Under the pieces are notes generated by a model, which ran no database searches, had not been told where the DNA came from, and worked only from the letters and a program-made list of their open reading frames with translations. This document shows positions 35,260 to 48,087 of a stretch of DNA of 64,000 nt, in pieces; within the stretch, counting starts at the first letter, position 1; every line of letters starts with the position of its first letter. Source of the stretch: Antitrichia curtipendula (Eukaryota; Streptophyta; Bryopsida; Hypnales; Leucodontaceae). The position numbers and the translations under genes were made by a program. The stretch lies in contig OX579637.1 in NCBI GenBank assembly GCA_951230915.1, positions 24,056,001 to 24,120,000 on the forward strand. The letters are read 5' to 3'.

Positions 35260-36400
35260 CAGAAAAAAAATGTACAAGACAAAAAAACACTAACTATAGT
35301 AGCAGGCATGAATTGGAACTTTGGTGAGTGAAACGCACCTGTCTAAATCTCCAAAATTTTGCTGCAATACTATTTAGGAAAAAATACTTTTCAAAAAGAC
35401 AATCTATAGCAGTGGCAGCTTCTAGGTATGCATTGGATACAACGTCTATTACTTTTGGAATATTGAACACAAAGAGTAGCGCTCTTTTGTTAAGGACATA
35501 TTCAACCTTTCAAGTTATTAAGAGTACTCTCATAAGTGCAAAATCTACTTCCATGGAAGATTGACTACTTCTATTTGACAGCTACTTTACTAGTGATAAA
35601 CTTCCAGCAGTCATTCAATAAATGGCCTTAATAATGCTCTTAGCAGCCTACCACATCAAGTACCAGCAAGATGGAAAAGTCATTGCTTGTACTACCAAAG
35701 TTGTCTTGTCGGACATGTTTGGGGGTATTGGTGACATGTTGGACATGTGTCGTATAGGACAATTGTCGAACAAACGGAAATGATGCGTCGCTTAGAAATT
35801 TAGGGTTTCAATTTTTTGAACCCCGAGCTGCCCGAAATTGTCTTACGTGGCTGGTTGTTAAGAGTGACATGGAAAGAGAGAACCATGTCATCTAAGGCGA
35901 ATTTGGGTCGGGGCATATATAGGTCTAAATTGGGCAACCATAGGTCTGAAGATCAGGGTGACTTTGGGTTTAGGATGTACGAAGATTTTGGATACGTTTA
36001 GACAACCACGCCTCCAAGAAGGGCGACTTCAGGTTTGTCTGGGCAACCACGGCTCTAGGTTAACCCACAGTCACCCTTCACCCGAGGTCGCCACCAAACA
36101 CAGCGCCTCTATCCATGGTTGCCTGTATCCGTGGTCGCCATGTACTAGCAGTCGCCCCTTTACATTAGACCCGCACGCGCCCGTGAATGTGCCATGGGGC
36201 CGCCAGATGGCATTCAAGTGGTCTAGACAGAGGAAGAAATTTTTGGAAAAAACAGAGATCAGTTTGACTTTGTTGGATGTTGTGATGTCGTGGAGGCTCT
36301 ATTGGACGTTGCATGTCGCAATGTCCAGAAAGACAACTATGTGTACTACTACTATAAAATTAAAACACCAGCCCTAAAAGACAAGGTAGAAATACACCTT
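35260..36400. other. GC-richer patch without a recognised gene
   Basis: About 35690-36250 is richer in GC than its surroundings. It contains repeated GGACATGT words near 35710-35750 and GGGCAACCA words near 35930 and 36040. ORFs here are short and compositionally odd. It may be a fragment of a transposon. Confidence 0.35.
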
Positions 36401-39380
36401 AAGCTACAATTAAGTTGCACAAAAGCAAGGTACTAATCATACCATCTTTTTGATGTTTTTTCAAAAGAATTCTTGTACATTTGTTTTCTTGAGACAAATA
36501 GATGCATACATACCCATACATAAATGAACATAAACATGTGAAATCAAAGTTTCATCTTACTTGTTGAACAGTAATTGATTGTATTAAGAGCTAAAAAAAC
36601 TATTGTGCATTGTTTGTGATAGAGTTCAAGGCCATTTTACACATTCTAATAGCATTCAAATATAACATTACTGAAATACATCATATCTTATGTAGTTTAA
36701 TATGAGAGATGACATTATTTTGAATGACTTATTTTTTATTTCCATCTTATTTTCTATAATATATTTTGGCTTAAATAATATGAAAAGGATGACAATTGGT
36801 CTTTGGTTGTAGACAGTTGTTGTGCACATAAGCAGGAGGTGTGTTATTATTTGAATATAAAATCATGAGCCCAAGAGTCCATAGACCTATTTGGGAGGAT
36901 CTATATTGTAAAAATGTTCTATAATTATAGAATACGTATGTTTTAGATAACTATATTATAGGTGTTTAATTTATAGATATATTCAACAGTTGTAGGATAG
37001 ATATTTATATATAGGCTATAAGGCTCATTTGCTCACAATTCTATGCATACATAGCATCATTGACATTTGTAGTAACTACTTATTTATTTGGAATGTATCT
37101 GCACAAGTAAAATGCAAAACCTTCAAATTCCAACATTGATATTGGTGTCATGATGGTGAATTCATGAACTAACATTGCAATGTATGTCCTTTTGAAATTT
37201 CTTCAAAACTTGCAACTTATGCATCCAATTTTAGGTATATAATATGTTTTTCTAGCATTTATCATACATACTCAAACCAGAGAAGTTGACAATCATATGA
37301 AGAGAATATCACATTATTCAAACTCTTGCTATTAATCTTATGCATTGCAGTTTAAAAATAATAATTGATTGATATTATATAAGACATCACTTCCACCCTT
37401 CTTTGCCATAACATTTAATCAACTTATACAATTGAAGGAAAATGATGAATATAGTAAGTATTTCAAGGAATTTTTTTCTAGATTAAAGTTTAGAATTGAA
37501 TAATCAATTCCTCAAAAGGAACATACACAAATCTTGTCAATCAATTAACTACTTCCAGAAAAAAATTAAAATAAAATAAAGCACCTTATCACTTACTCTA
37601 AAACCAAAAAAATTTAATACAAATACAATATATGGAATACATACAATAATTGAAATATGGGTGTTAATTAAAATACAATACGACATATGGATATAGACAT
37701 GGGATACATGATATTATTACTAATCCTATTTATTAATTGTAATGTAGGATGTTCTAAAAAATTTAAATATACGGGTTATTAATTCACTTACTTATTGAGT
37801 GGATAGTAATTCCTCACTAGTATCTCTTCAAAAAGGGACACACCCAATTATTGGACATTTTTGAACTTGTATATATAACATCAATCTGAATGAAAACAAT
37901 TATGGTTTCTTGGTAGAAAATGTTGTCTACTAATTTAATTTGAACAAGCAACTATTAATATTTAATCATATAATAATATTTAGGCTCACATGTGCCTTAT
38001 AGATAATATATAATCCAAAGACCATCCATAGCATCTTAAACTCATATGGTATTGGATTTTTTACATATTGATTGCTTTTAGATTAGAATTCAAATCCTAT
38101 TTCATTTTAATTCCAAGGAATCCATAAAATAATCATCTTTGGAACAAGTCCTCTTAATGGAACAAAGTATAAATTGTATAACTAGTATAGCTAAAGGCCT
38201 TTAATATAATCTTTATTTATAACACATCCAAAAAGATTCAGATTCAAATTTTTTATCATTTTTAATTTTTGTAATCAAAGTAGAACTTGTTTTTTCTACA
38301 TCATAATAATTAGTATATTTGAATTTCAAAATTTGATATAAATTAGAAGTTGTGGAAATTAGTTTGCATCTCTTAGAATGATATAAATTATTGAATTAAA
38401 AACATAAATAAGCAAAATATGAATTCAATTTGGACAAAACATTTAATCCTTTCATAAATATAATCACTCAACATAGACTAAAATATCCCCCAAAATTGGT
38501 AAAATAAACAAAATTCTAAAAATGACTTCTTACCAATCCAAAATAAATAAATTTGTATTAGAATAATATAGATAAGTATAAAAAAATTTGAAGAAAATTT
38601 CACAAATTCAATGTTTTTGGCTTGAATGACTATTTGTTTTGCTATGGCCATCAGATAGCTATTGAATTGTCATTTCAAGAAATTGAATTTTGAGGCAAAA
38701 AAATATCTATATTTTATGTGGATCTTTGTGTAGATATCATATTCCCAAATTTGTACAAAAATATTTACATTCAAAAAATTAATATGTGTTGACAAACAAG
38801 TCAAATGTCAAATTACAAATATTGGCAGAATCCTTAGAAGCCACTATTTGGTTGTAATAATTTTCTTAAAGTTAATCCCTAATTAATTAGTAGTTTAAAT
38901 ATTTCAAAAACTACAAAAATCTACTTCAACCATTAAATATTCACTAGTTTTTTTTGTGCAAGATTTTCCAAATTTTCAACAAATAAAATATTGAAAATGG
39001 TTTCAAAATGGTTCAATAAAAACTTAAAAAAATATTCTTAAATTTTTAATGTTATATAAAAATACAAGTATTACCTTTCAAAATTACAATGATTACATCC
39101 ATTGATTATAAAATTTTCATACAAAGATACTTGCTAATATTCACAATATTCTATCAAAAATCTATTTTAAAAGAGATTTGGATTTCTTTTAGAAAATTTT
39201 AGGAAGAAACATTATTTAATGCAATGAGAATCATAGTGGTTTAATCTGTGGTTCATACTTTATAGATTTTATTTTGTTGAATATTATAACTAAATTGTGT
39301 CTAAATTATACTCTATAACATATTTTTACATTTCTTAAAATTTTGTACTATCCATGTAACTATGGGATTATCAATGATAT
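36401..39380. other. Very AT-rich stretch, no gene seen
   Basis: No ORF of 60 codons or more occurs on either strand over nearly 3 kb. Poly-A/T tracts dominate. I see no defined repeat. Confidence 0.6.
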
Positions 39381-40530
39381 TTATCCAAGTTTACACATGC
39401 CATTGGAAGAATACATGTTTGAGGGAGGGCACATTGTTGCCTGAACACATGTGGGTTGATTGCACATTGGTTGCACACACATTGGATTCATCATAGAGTC
39501 TGCCATTAGTGATCGCTCACTTGAAAAAAAGTGTAAAAATGCCTCCCAAGTCACTGCTCCTAAGCCTTCGCTATTAATTCGATTATACACTCCTTCAAAT
39601 GATTCACGTCTTCCATCTTTCTGCGTAGCTCTAGATAATTGCATGAATGCAGCAATCTGTGTACCACAAACACCATGATATCAAAAGTAAACTTGAAAAC
39701 CAACTATATTATCTCAAAATATAAATTAAATAAATGTTGAATGTTAAAATAAATGTTTAGCATTAGTTTTTATTTATTTGTAATTTTTTATTACGATGCT
39801 AGAAATGCTCTTTTGTTAAATTAATTAGAGATTTTGTCAAATCAATGAATATGTACAAGACTGTACTGAAAGATGATAATTAATATATAAATATATAATA
39901 AAACTAAACAAATCAATTCTTCAAGTATAATCCTATTCAAATTTTATATTTCTAATGAATTTGTAAATTAGTATTATTTGATTACTTCAGAAAAAAACAT
40001 TCAAAAGATTACAACTAAATGACTTATGATTTACTTTAGTATTTGTTCAACAATTAACTCAAAGCCAATTATAAAATGAAATTCTTAATAGAAAAAAAAT
40101 ACAATTTTTTACAGTGGTGAATCAATATGCTATAAATTTATTGATAGTAATTTATTTTTATAATTGAAACATCAGAAGTTAATTCATAAATAGAAGTGGC
40201 TATATTTTTGTTATCAAAAATTAACTGAATATATTGAATTTGACTATTTTCTTAAAAACATTGTTATTTGCGATGAAGATAAAGAATAAATACTTCTTTT
40301 TTGCTATCACACGATTTAGTTTTATGATTTTTATTCTAGTAATCATTTTCCATTATCCAAATTTTTATCAATTTGACTTTCCATAGTGCTAAAAGCTAAA
40401 GCTAATTAGTGACCAAAATTCACAATGATTAACAACTTACATCTTTATCACGCTTCATTGCAGCCATAAGTTGTTGCTTGCTTATAGTGCTGACAACATT
40501 CAAAAATATGTCTATTTCATATTTTTCTCT
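39381..40530 (-). pseudogene. Two-exon orphan gene fragment with a Cys/Met-rich tail
   Basis: An exon ending at 40441 (GAT/GTAAGT donor) encodes ...EIDIFLNVVSTISKQQLM then AAMKRDKD. It joins in phase 0 to 39656-39381 (TACACAG acceptor), encoding IAAFMQLSRATQKDGRRESF and ending in a tail with repeated C-x-QP motifs (MCVQPMCNQPTCVQATMC). Good splice signals and matching phase in otherwise AT-rich DNA argue for a real gene or remnant. The 5' end was not found and the family is unknown. Low expression evidence could equally make it a pseudogene. Confidence 0.35.
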
Positions 40531-40544
40531 TATAATATTATCAA

Positions 40545-43110
40545 ATTACAAATAGAATACATATTATATAGTTATGTATACATGTTAGTAATTGATACTT
40601 TGATCACTTGTATTAATAAGTGTCTAAATGTACAATTATAGTTTGCATATGTTCATTCTTAAAAAGCCACAAATATAGAAGATTAGAATTAAATATGCTA
40701 TTTAATAGAGTATTATTATTTCTTAGAAAATGATAGTTGCAAGACAATTTATATATATAACAAATACAAAATTGTAGAAAGTAATAAGAATCATAAATAT
40801 TTTTTGTAAGTGTGTAATAATAAACTAGAAAATAATAAGGCTTTTTTCCATCATACATTTGACAATATAATCTTTCTAGAATTTGCTTCATATTTTATTT
40901 AAGAATCAACAAATGCATTGTAAATTAAATCTTTAGTCTTTGTATTTCTTTATTATTCATAACAATATAATAAACTGATACACCATTATAGATTTATTTG
41001 TTCATCCATTTAGAAAGAATTTTTTCTTTAAATGTATGTAATTTAAAGACATTTAATAATGAGGGCAAAATCAAAATCAAAACATATAAAAATAATTTTA
41101 GTCCTAGAAAATTTTAGGTACTGAGATCCTTCAAATAAATATCACGGATTATTTTATAAGTCATATTATACTAATTTTAGAATGTTTATTAATAATTAAA
41201 ATTAAAATAATTAAAAATTAAAAGATGGCAGATTATTTTTATTTATTTTATTTATTTTCTATTTTTTTATTTTATTAGATTTTAATTTAGTAATTTTAAT
41301 TAAATTAAATTTGATTGCAATAATGCTTTATTTTATATGCATCTCATAAATTTCAAAATGGTTGCTATAGGTATATATTGTTTGGTATGAATTCAAATAA
41401 TTTGTTACTAAAATTAGTTTTTAATGTATATCAACATAATATGCCTTGTAATTAACACAATATATAATAATAATGAAAATTTTCAGATATTGGAAATAAT
41501 ATTATTAATAGTGAAACATTATAGAATGACTTTGAAGCATTCAAAATCCAATTGCTATTAAATAAAATTAAACAATATAAACCATTCAAGAATTTTTTTA
41601 AAGCTAAGTAGTATTAAATGGCAAGAATACAATATGTCATGTCTTATTGAATGATAATCTCATTATTTTTTATTGCCCTACTATCTAAACAACAATATAG
41701 TTCATTCTTAATGAAATTTTGCATTTAATTCAAGTGCTTGGAATTTGAGGATACTCTTAAAAATATTAATCCTACCAATTTATGCTATAAATTCCAAATA
41801 TCCAAACATCAGTTAATTAAACTATAATGCTAACAAAATTTTGTTTTTAATACCAAAAAAACTTCAAACAAACATTTGGCATTTAAATGGTTGTAGACTT
41901 GTAGAAGATTTGACCAACTTAACTCCTAAAACATTGTCTCCAAAGGGGACAATTTGGAGTTCGGGTAGGTTTTTAAAATATCAATTTTTTATAAAAGTTT
42001 TTGAAGACATGTAGTTTTGCAAGACATTTATAGATATGTAATTTTTATTTGACTTTGATATCCAGTGAAAAACTCATGGATTCTTTTAGGTAGAATTTGA
42101 TTCAAGGAATAGTGCAATGGACGCAAGAGATACAAGACAAGATGAGTTTTGAATAACAAGACTTGATATTAGAATTCAAGAAGTACAATACCAGAGCTGG
42201 AATCAAGAGCTAAGATCCAAAAGATGTATTATTGATATTGAAGACTACCTCAATCTTAACCTCTACATATACTACCATCTAGAAATTTCTTTCAAAATTC
42301 TATGGAAGCGCTCAAAACACTGTGAAAGCTTTTGGAAGACCATGAAAGTTTTTAAAAACTATAGAAGCTCTTGGAAAATACTAGAATTCTATCAAGATAT
42401 CTAAAAGGTTTTAGAATGTCTATGACATAACCTGTCCTTCAAGAAGAGAAATAATTTCCAAGAGGAGCACAAGTGATTTTTGCATTCAATCTACAAATAT
42501 TTGACAAACATTATTTACAACATAATTTTTTCATTGGTCTCAAAAGATGAATAGGTTACTCAATCATCAATTGTGACCACAACTTTTAGACGTTGAGGTT
42601 CAAGGCTTCATGAGAGATTTTTATCACAAGTGGCAAAAATACCTCTAGAATTGGTCAATGGATAGTGTAGAGTACTCTAATATAGATTAACTTCCAAGCA
42701 ATGGACTGCAACAATGTTTTTTTGGTAAATTTTTAACTACGTGAAAAAGATAGAGCGTCTAAATCATCCAAATGTGTGTTTTAAAAATCTTACAATCCTC
42801 CTTACACATATTTTAAACGGTTATGGTAACCTTTTGGTCTAAAATACCTACACAACGTCCAATCTAGACCCTAAATGGGCCAAATGAGGTCCTTACAATC
42901 AATCACAATATATAATCATGCATTCAAAACATTCAATTTTCTACATGCATTAATCTACATGAAATTCACCAAGTCTCTAGATTCCATACTACCAAATTCA
43001 CCCATTTATTTAGGCATATTTTAACATTTTTCATCCATTTGATCACTCACACCTCAACCCTAATTTTAGTCCAATTTAGGTAGTGCTTTTGGATTTGCAT
43101 TGCAATCCTC
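40545..43110. other. Very AT-rich stretch, no gene seen
   Basis: No coding signal on either strand. Near 42290-42410 there is a degenerate run of CTATGGAAGC / CTTTTGGAAGA-type words spaced about 25-30 bp. Confidence 0.55.
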
Positions 43111-43119
43111 AAAAATGAA

Positions 43120-43372
43120 CTCACTCATTATAAACTCTCAAACTCACAAAACACCCTGCATTCAATATACATTGCACTTACAACATTTTTCATAACCATG
43201 TGCACTGAAAATTGCAATTACTCAATTACAATTGTAGAAAACCTATACAAATCTTTAATTATGCTTATTTTTAGGGATAGAAGACCTTCTTCCACAAAAA
43301 CAACCACCATTGCCTTGTTCTTTCTTCAAATGGAGCAAACCTAGGCTTTTGAGTGAGTTTATAATGAGTGAG
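43120..43372. repeat. Inverted repeat pair, MITE-like
   Basis: An 18-bp perfect inverted repeat joins 43120-43137 to 43355-43372. GAGCAAACCTAG occurs on both sides of the right arm (43333 and 43370). The 253-bp span has no coding signal. It may be a degraded non-autonomous transposon. Confidence 0.5.
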
Positions 43373-44175
43373 CAAACCTAGTCTTTGTTCAAAATTTGAA
43401 AAGCTAATTTTTTAAAATAAATCCTCTCTAAATTTTAGTTCCAACTGCCTTGATACTCTTTTGTTGTTGCTTGCTAAAGTTGCAGTCCCATCTAAGATCA
43501 AACAAGACGTTTGGGCCCTAGAGGACCACCTACAAATATCAATATTAAATACACTAAATCTTGAAGAAAATTTCACATTTGAAATTCATTTAAAAAATTG
43601 CGATTCCCTAGCCTGGTTACTTGAGGAGGTCACTCTATGCATTTATACAACCCACGTGAGGCAAGGATTTTGGACCCTCTATTTATTTTTCTAAATTTAA
43701 ATAAAATATTAAAAAAAACATATGGGTAGATTTCCCTACTTTGAAAGTTTATGTTATGAATTATTGAAAATTTTATACGTAAATTATAATTTAAATACAA
43801 ATTTTTGAAGTAAAAAAATACACTATAAAGCTGAAAATAACTTTCACACGTCTATATTAAATTTTAAGAAATTGTTTAAAAAATACACAAAAAAATTTCA
43901 AAAATGAGTCTCTATTGAAAATTTATATTTCTTGAATATTGATGCAATGGTTGTCTAAATGTGTTCTCTATAAATACTTGAATTGAAAAACATGTCATTT
44001 TAGTTAATTTTTCAACCTTCTCTAGAAATCATTTCATTTATTATTTGGATTGAAGATTTTGGCAATAGAATCTTATAGTCTTGATTAAACAATGCTCAAA
44101 ATTGTAGGCTAAAATTATAGTTTATTAAAAAATAAATAGAAGGTCAAAAGATCAATTAGCTGCACGTGGTCCTTT

Positions 44176-44305
44176 CCAACAGGGGTTGTGAGAAAGATCA
44201 TTTAGCTGCAGCATGAACAGTTGGAGCGAGAAGCGATTGTGGAAGCCATCCTTCCCAACAGGGGTTGTGAGAATGATCATCTCGCTCCAACTGTTCATGC
44301 TGCAG
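44176..44305. repeat. Perfect 26-bp inverted repeat plus direct repeats
   Basis: Positions 44206-44231 and 44280-44305 are perfect 26-bp inverted copies separated by 48 bp. CCAACAGGGGTTGTGAGA occurs at 44176-44193 and again at 44255-44272, so the second copy sits in the loop. Perfect arms in decayed DNA imply a recent origin. It lies just outside the DUF7869 system and could mark its left edge. Confidence 0.8.
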
Positions 44306-44431
44306 TAGATATGCAGGATACAAACTTAACATTAGAAACATTTTGCGCCCATTAAAAAGAAACTACTTTAAAACTAACGAAATTGTAGGGACCAATGCAA
44401 TGGTGATTGTTCGCAAAGAACTAGGAAGCCT

Positions 44432-44602
44432 ACCTTCCTCTGCCTTTCATATAGCTTTTGCTCTTGCAATTTGCGCTCTGCCAAGGCCTTAGCCTGTTCT
44501 TTCCTCTTCTCCTGCAAATTCTTTTGTTCTTCAATTCTCTGCCTTTTTCTCTTTGTTCCTCGGCAAGTTTCTTCTCCACCTTCTTGCAAAGAAGCTCTTT
44601 CC
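44432..44602 (-). pseudogene. Coiled-coil exon fragment
   Basis: Bounded by TTCTAG (acceptor) and AAG/GTAGGC (donor). One frame begins RKELLCKKVEKKLAEEQREK and the neighbouring frame continues RQRIEEQKNLQEKRKEQAKA, so a one-base shift has probably broken a continuous Lys/Glu-rich coiled coil. It is on the same strand as, and downstream of, the DUF7869 gene, and may be a 3' exon of the same transcript. Confidence 0.4.
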
Positions 44603-45297
44603 TAGAACAATTAATAGACATAGAAGGCCATATTCATTAAAACGAGACAATGTGGATTCTCATTATATTTATGATCCTAAATTTAGTATACGGAATAGTT
44701 CATTAAATTGAAACTATTCAATAAATTGAAAGGGCAATTTTTCAAGAAAATTATGAATTTATGCATGTATAAGAAATTGTTTAACATTTTCTTAGGTAGG
44801 GACATTTAAATGATAGAGGGGTTTAAGATTGAAAAATGGACCATTCATAGTAAGTACTTAATGGCTTAGTCTTCCAAAACAAACATGATGGAGAATGCAA
44901 ATACAGTGAAGAAGCTGCAACGCATATTACTACTATACATAACAAAAGAAAGTAATAATAAATATATTATATAATTGCAGAACATCCATAACACCCATTT
45001 TTTGAATCACGTAAAATAAATTGATGCAAAATCACTAAAATAAGTTGCAAACAAAATCTATTTCTTCCTGCTTGTCTATTTATTTTTTTTCTTAAACATT
45101 TTTGAATAACCACTATCAACTTCTATAACTTCTAATAATTTTTTTTTTCATTTTTTTTAGGGTTTAGAAAAACTAAGCTATAAACTTCTAAAGCTTCTAA
45201 TGACATATAAACTATACCTATAAACTATATGTCTATAAACTATTCGTCTTCACTCGGAAGATGCATTGTTGCTTTCACCAGCCACGTAAACATCCAC
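44603..45297. other. Non-coding stretch 3' of the DUF7869 gene
   Basis: AT-rich, with poly-T tracts near 45086 and 45140. A short repeated TATAAACTATATGTC-type word lies near 45205-45240. No gene seen. Confidence 0.45.
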
Positions 45298-48087
45298 TTA
45301 TGCCTTGATTATAGCAATTTGATGTTTGGGAATTTTGATTCTTGGATTAATAGTCCCTGTTCTTACACGTGGCTTCCAAGCAGTCATAATGCAATCTGTA
45401 TGCGTCCAACTCGAGAGGATAGCCTTGTCTTCGCACCAAGAATTCCCTTGTCTTGTATCCCACCCTCCATATGAGTCCTCCGTAGTGTGCTGAAAAGATG
45501 TAGGCGTCCAATATTGCAGTTGAATAGAATTGACATGCCTTGGATCCGGACTAGGATGTGTAAGTGCTCGAGCAAGCCAAAATGGACGGAGATCTTCGTC
45601 AGCAGGTCGCACCACAACAAAGTATCTTGCATACACATCACGGCCAACACAAAATGAAGGAAGTGGACGATCACGCCTGCGACCAACAAAAGGTGCATCT
45701 TCAGCGAACTCCTCGCGCACTTGACCGTCGTCTAGGTATTAGTCTTCTACCTCCTCGTCAATTCGAGAATTCGGCCAAAATCCATTCTGCAAAGTCTCAC
45801 GCCCCACAAGTGGTGCATTTAGAGCGTTTCTTACACCTTCCCAATATCTTCGCACTGGCTTGTTCTTCCTCCGAAACTCTCCAGACAAGTCATGGTTAGC
45901 CATTGCACTCCACGATGCAATATATCCGTCTAAATCCTCATCGAAGCAACGCATTTGTTGTGGTGCCAAAGGTCGAGGACAGCCCGTTGGTACTTTAGGA
46001 CTCCCATCTAATTTTTCCTTCCACAAGCGAATCCCTCCGCCTTCCTTCGGCAACCAATCAACATCGGTACAAAGAATCTTGTATTGCATCAAGGGCCACC
46101 CATTAGAATCCTTGTAAAACTTGAATTGCTGCACTTGAGAATGTCCTTGCACTTGAGAATCGTCGCCTGTATGCAAGTACCCTTCAACGAAATGCTTGAA
46201 ATCAGGAACCTCTTCGATGAGATGAGGAATAACGGGTTGCGTTTTGCAATCCATAAAAGACTTCATCAACCGTGGAAGTGTGGGATAGTCATTTGTCTTC
46301 AATTTGGTGCTCCAACGATCGAATAGAGCATCAATGTCCTCGTGAGTGTGTTCAACTACAAGAAAATTGATGTAAATCTCTCGAAAAATAGCCCTATACA
46401 CAAGAAGAGAGCAAAATGCAAAAATCCATCGATTCTTGTTGTCACCAGAAGCATTGTCAAGCTGAAGAGTCAATGTAGGAGGAAGAGGTTTAGCTTCAAC
46501 GAAATCTTCTGGAGGCGATCCAAGGGAATCAATACAAATTGCTGAGCCTCTTAATAGAGCCTCAATCAGTTCAGAACGGTCACCTCCTGCAAACAATTGA
46601 CGAGACAAATGCTTGGGTTGTGACTCAAGATCCCGCAACAATTTAGCAATAGATCCAACTGTATGGTTGGAGTCTGTGGGGAAAATGTCCAAACCATAGT
46701 GTGCATATTGAACGTCTCCATGCCCATTAGCAATCATGCCTGTCACAACGATTGGCATCTTCATGAAAGAATCGTTTCCCTTGCTCTTGTGAGAGAAATG
46801 GGGAGAAGCTGTCTTTGAGTGATCCATCTTGTCATGGATTATGGTCAAAACTTTATCAGGGTACATTTTTGACATGGAACAATTTCTATAATACAAATCC
46901 ATGTGAGCCTTTTGTCCATCAAGGTGTGCCTTCAATTTGTTGGTCCAAACTAATTGTACCCGCGAATCTGGAGTACAAGCACTCTTCAATTGCTTGTACC
47001 GATCGCAATATCCACAACAAGCGAAACTGTCACCTCAGGCCTTCAGAGCATACTCTGGAAAAGATTGACGTCGAATGTTGTTCAATCGGCTAGTCGAGAT
47101 ATGTGCAAATTGAAATGACGAATTCACATTGTTGATCTTTGGCAGCTTAATCTTCCAGTGAAATTCAGAAGGCAAGCCCATAGAAGGCACTCTCTCCCCT
47201 GACTCAAGGGTCCTTGTTTTGTGCGGCATTGCATCTGCCTCATTCTCCACTAATAATCGAAGAGTTGCTGTGGCTTGAAGAGTGTGTGTCCAAGGCTTCT
47301 TCAATCCCAAGTTACCATGGTGTTCCGGTTTGGCCTCCATCTTGGCCTTCCCTTTGTACCTGTAATAGGTAGCATTGGATATTCCATGGATGTTGTACCA
47401 AGCCATAAGACAAACTTCATACTTTGCCAATGTGATCATATCCCTTCTATTCCCATCAAGGTGGATTTGACCGTGTACTTCAAGCAAACGTGACTTCCGA
47501 GTGTACACTCCTCCGTCAACATACATTATAGACCGAATGGCTTCAATTTGTCCACGCGGAAATGGTTGAACACAGTTCTTGGTGCAACACAATTTACTAG
47601 ACACCTCAACAATAGATTGCAAGGTGAGTAGGATTTCCTTTTTTGGAAGGGTGCTAGGCTCTTTTCTCTCCCGCGAGCTCTTGTAGGAACAAACTCCAAT
47701 TCGTACACACCGTCCGGATTCATTGATAGCGGTTCTATACAAATGTGTTTGTTCATGATCATACAAACTTGCACCCCTGAAGTAGACCCTTGAAATGGGC
47801 CATGAATGCATTGACCACATCCACTCCAACGGAATTTCAGCCTCACAAACAGATTCCGCAATATGTATTGCGACCCGTTCGTCACCGAACGGCTCCCCAT
47901 TCATGTCGATGACGATATCTGCATCGACGTTGTGGAAAATTCCCTTTGCAACCTCCACCCCCTCTTCATTTGTAAGTGTAACACACTTGGTAAACCAAGA
48001 TACCCGGGGAATTCCCTCACAGGGCACGACACCCGAAGGCAAAGTTGGCACCGGAACTGTGAACTCGTTGGCATCAGGATTACTCAT
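45298..48087 (-). pseudogene. DUF7869-type (transposase-like) gene with two nonsense codons
   Basis: One frame of 930 codons runs from ATG 48087 to 45298. It is broken only by TGA at 47037-47035 and TAA at 45741-45739, with no frameshift. The N-terminal half has a CC...C patch (SKLCCTKNC) and an IRS-type turn. Near residue 540 is LQLDNASGDNKNRW, and near residue 580 FLVVEHTHEDIDALF. These two motifs are the hallmark of the DUF7869 family, probably an RNase H-like fold. I infer a transposase-like role. After the second stop, a well-formed C-terminal region (FVVVRPADEDLRPFWLARAL) continues in frame. The leader intron upstream carries six palindromes shared with the gene at 55-62 kb, which faces the other way. 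Confidence 0.72.

Noticed and set aside
44374..44640. A complete small coiled-coil gene
   Set aside because: Splice signals on both sides and a likely frameshift show it to be a broken internal exon, so it was listed only as a fragment.
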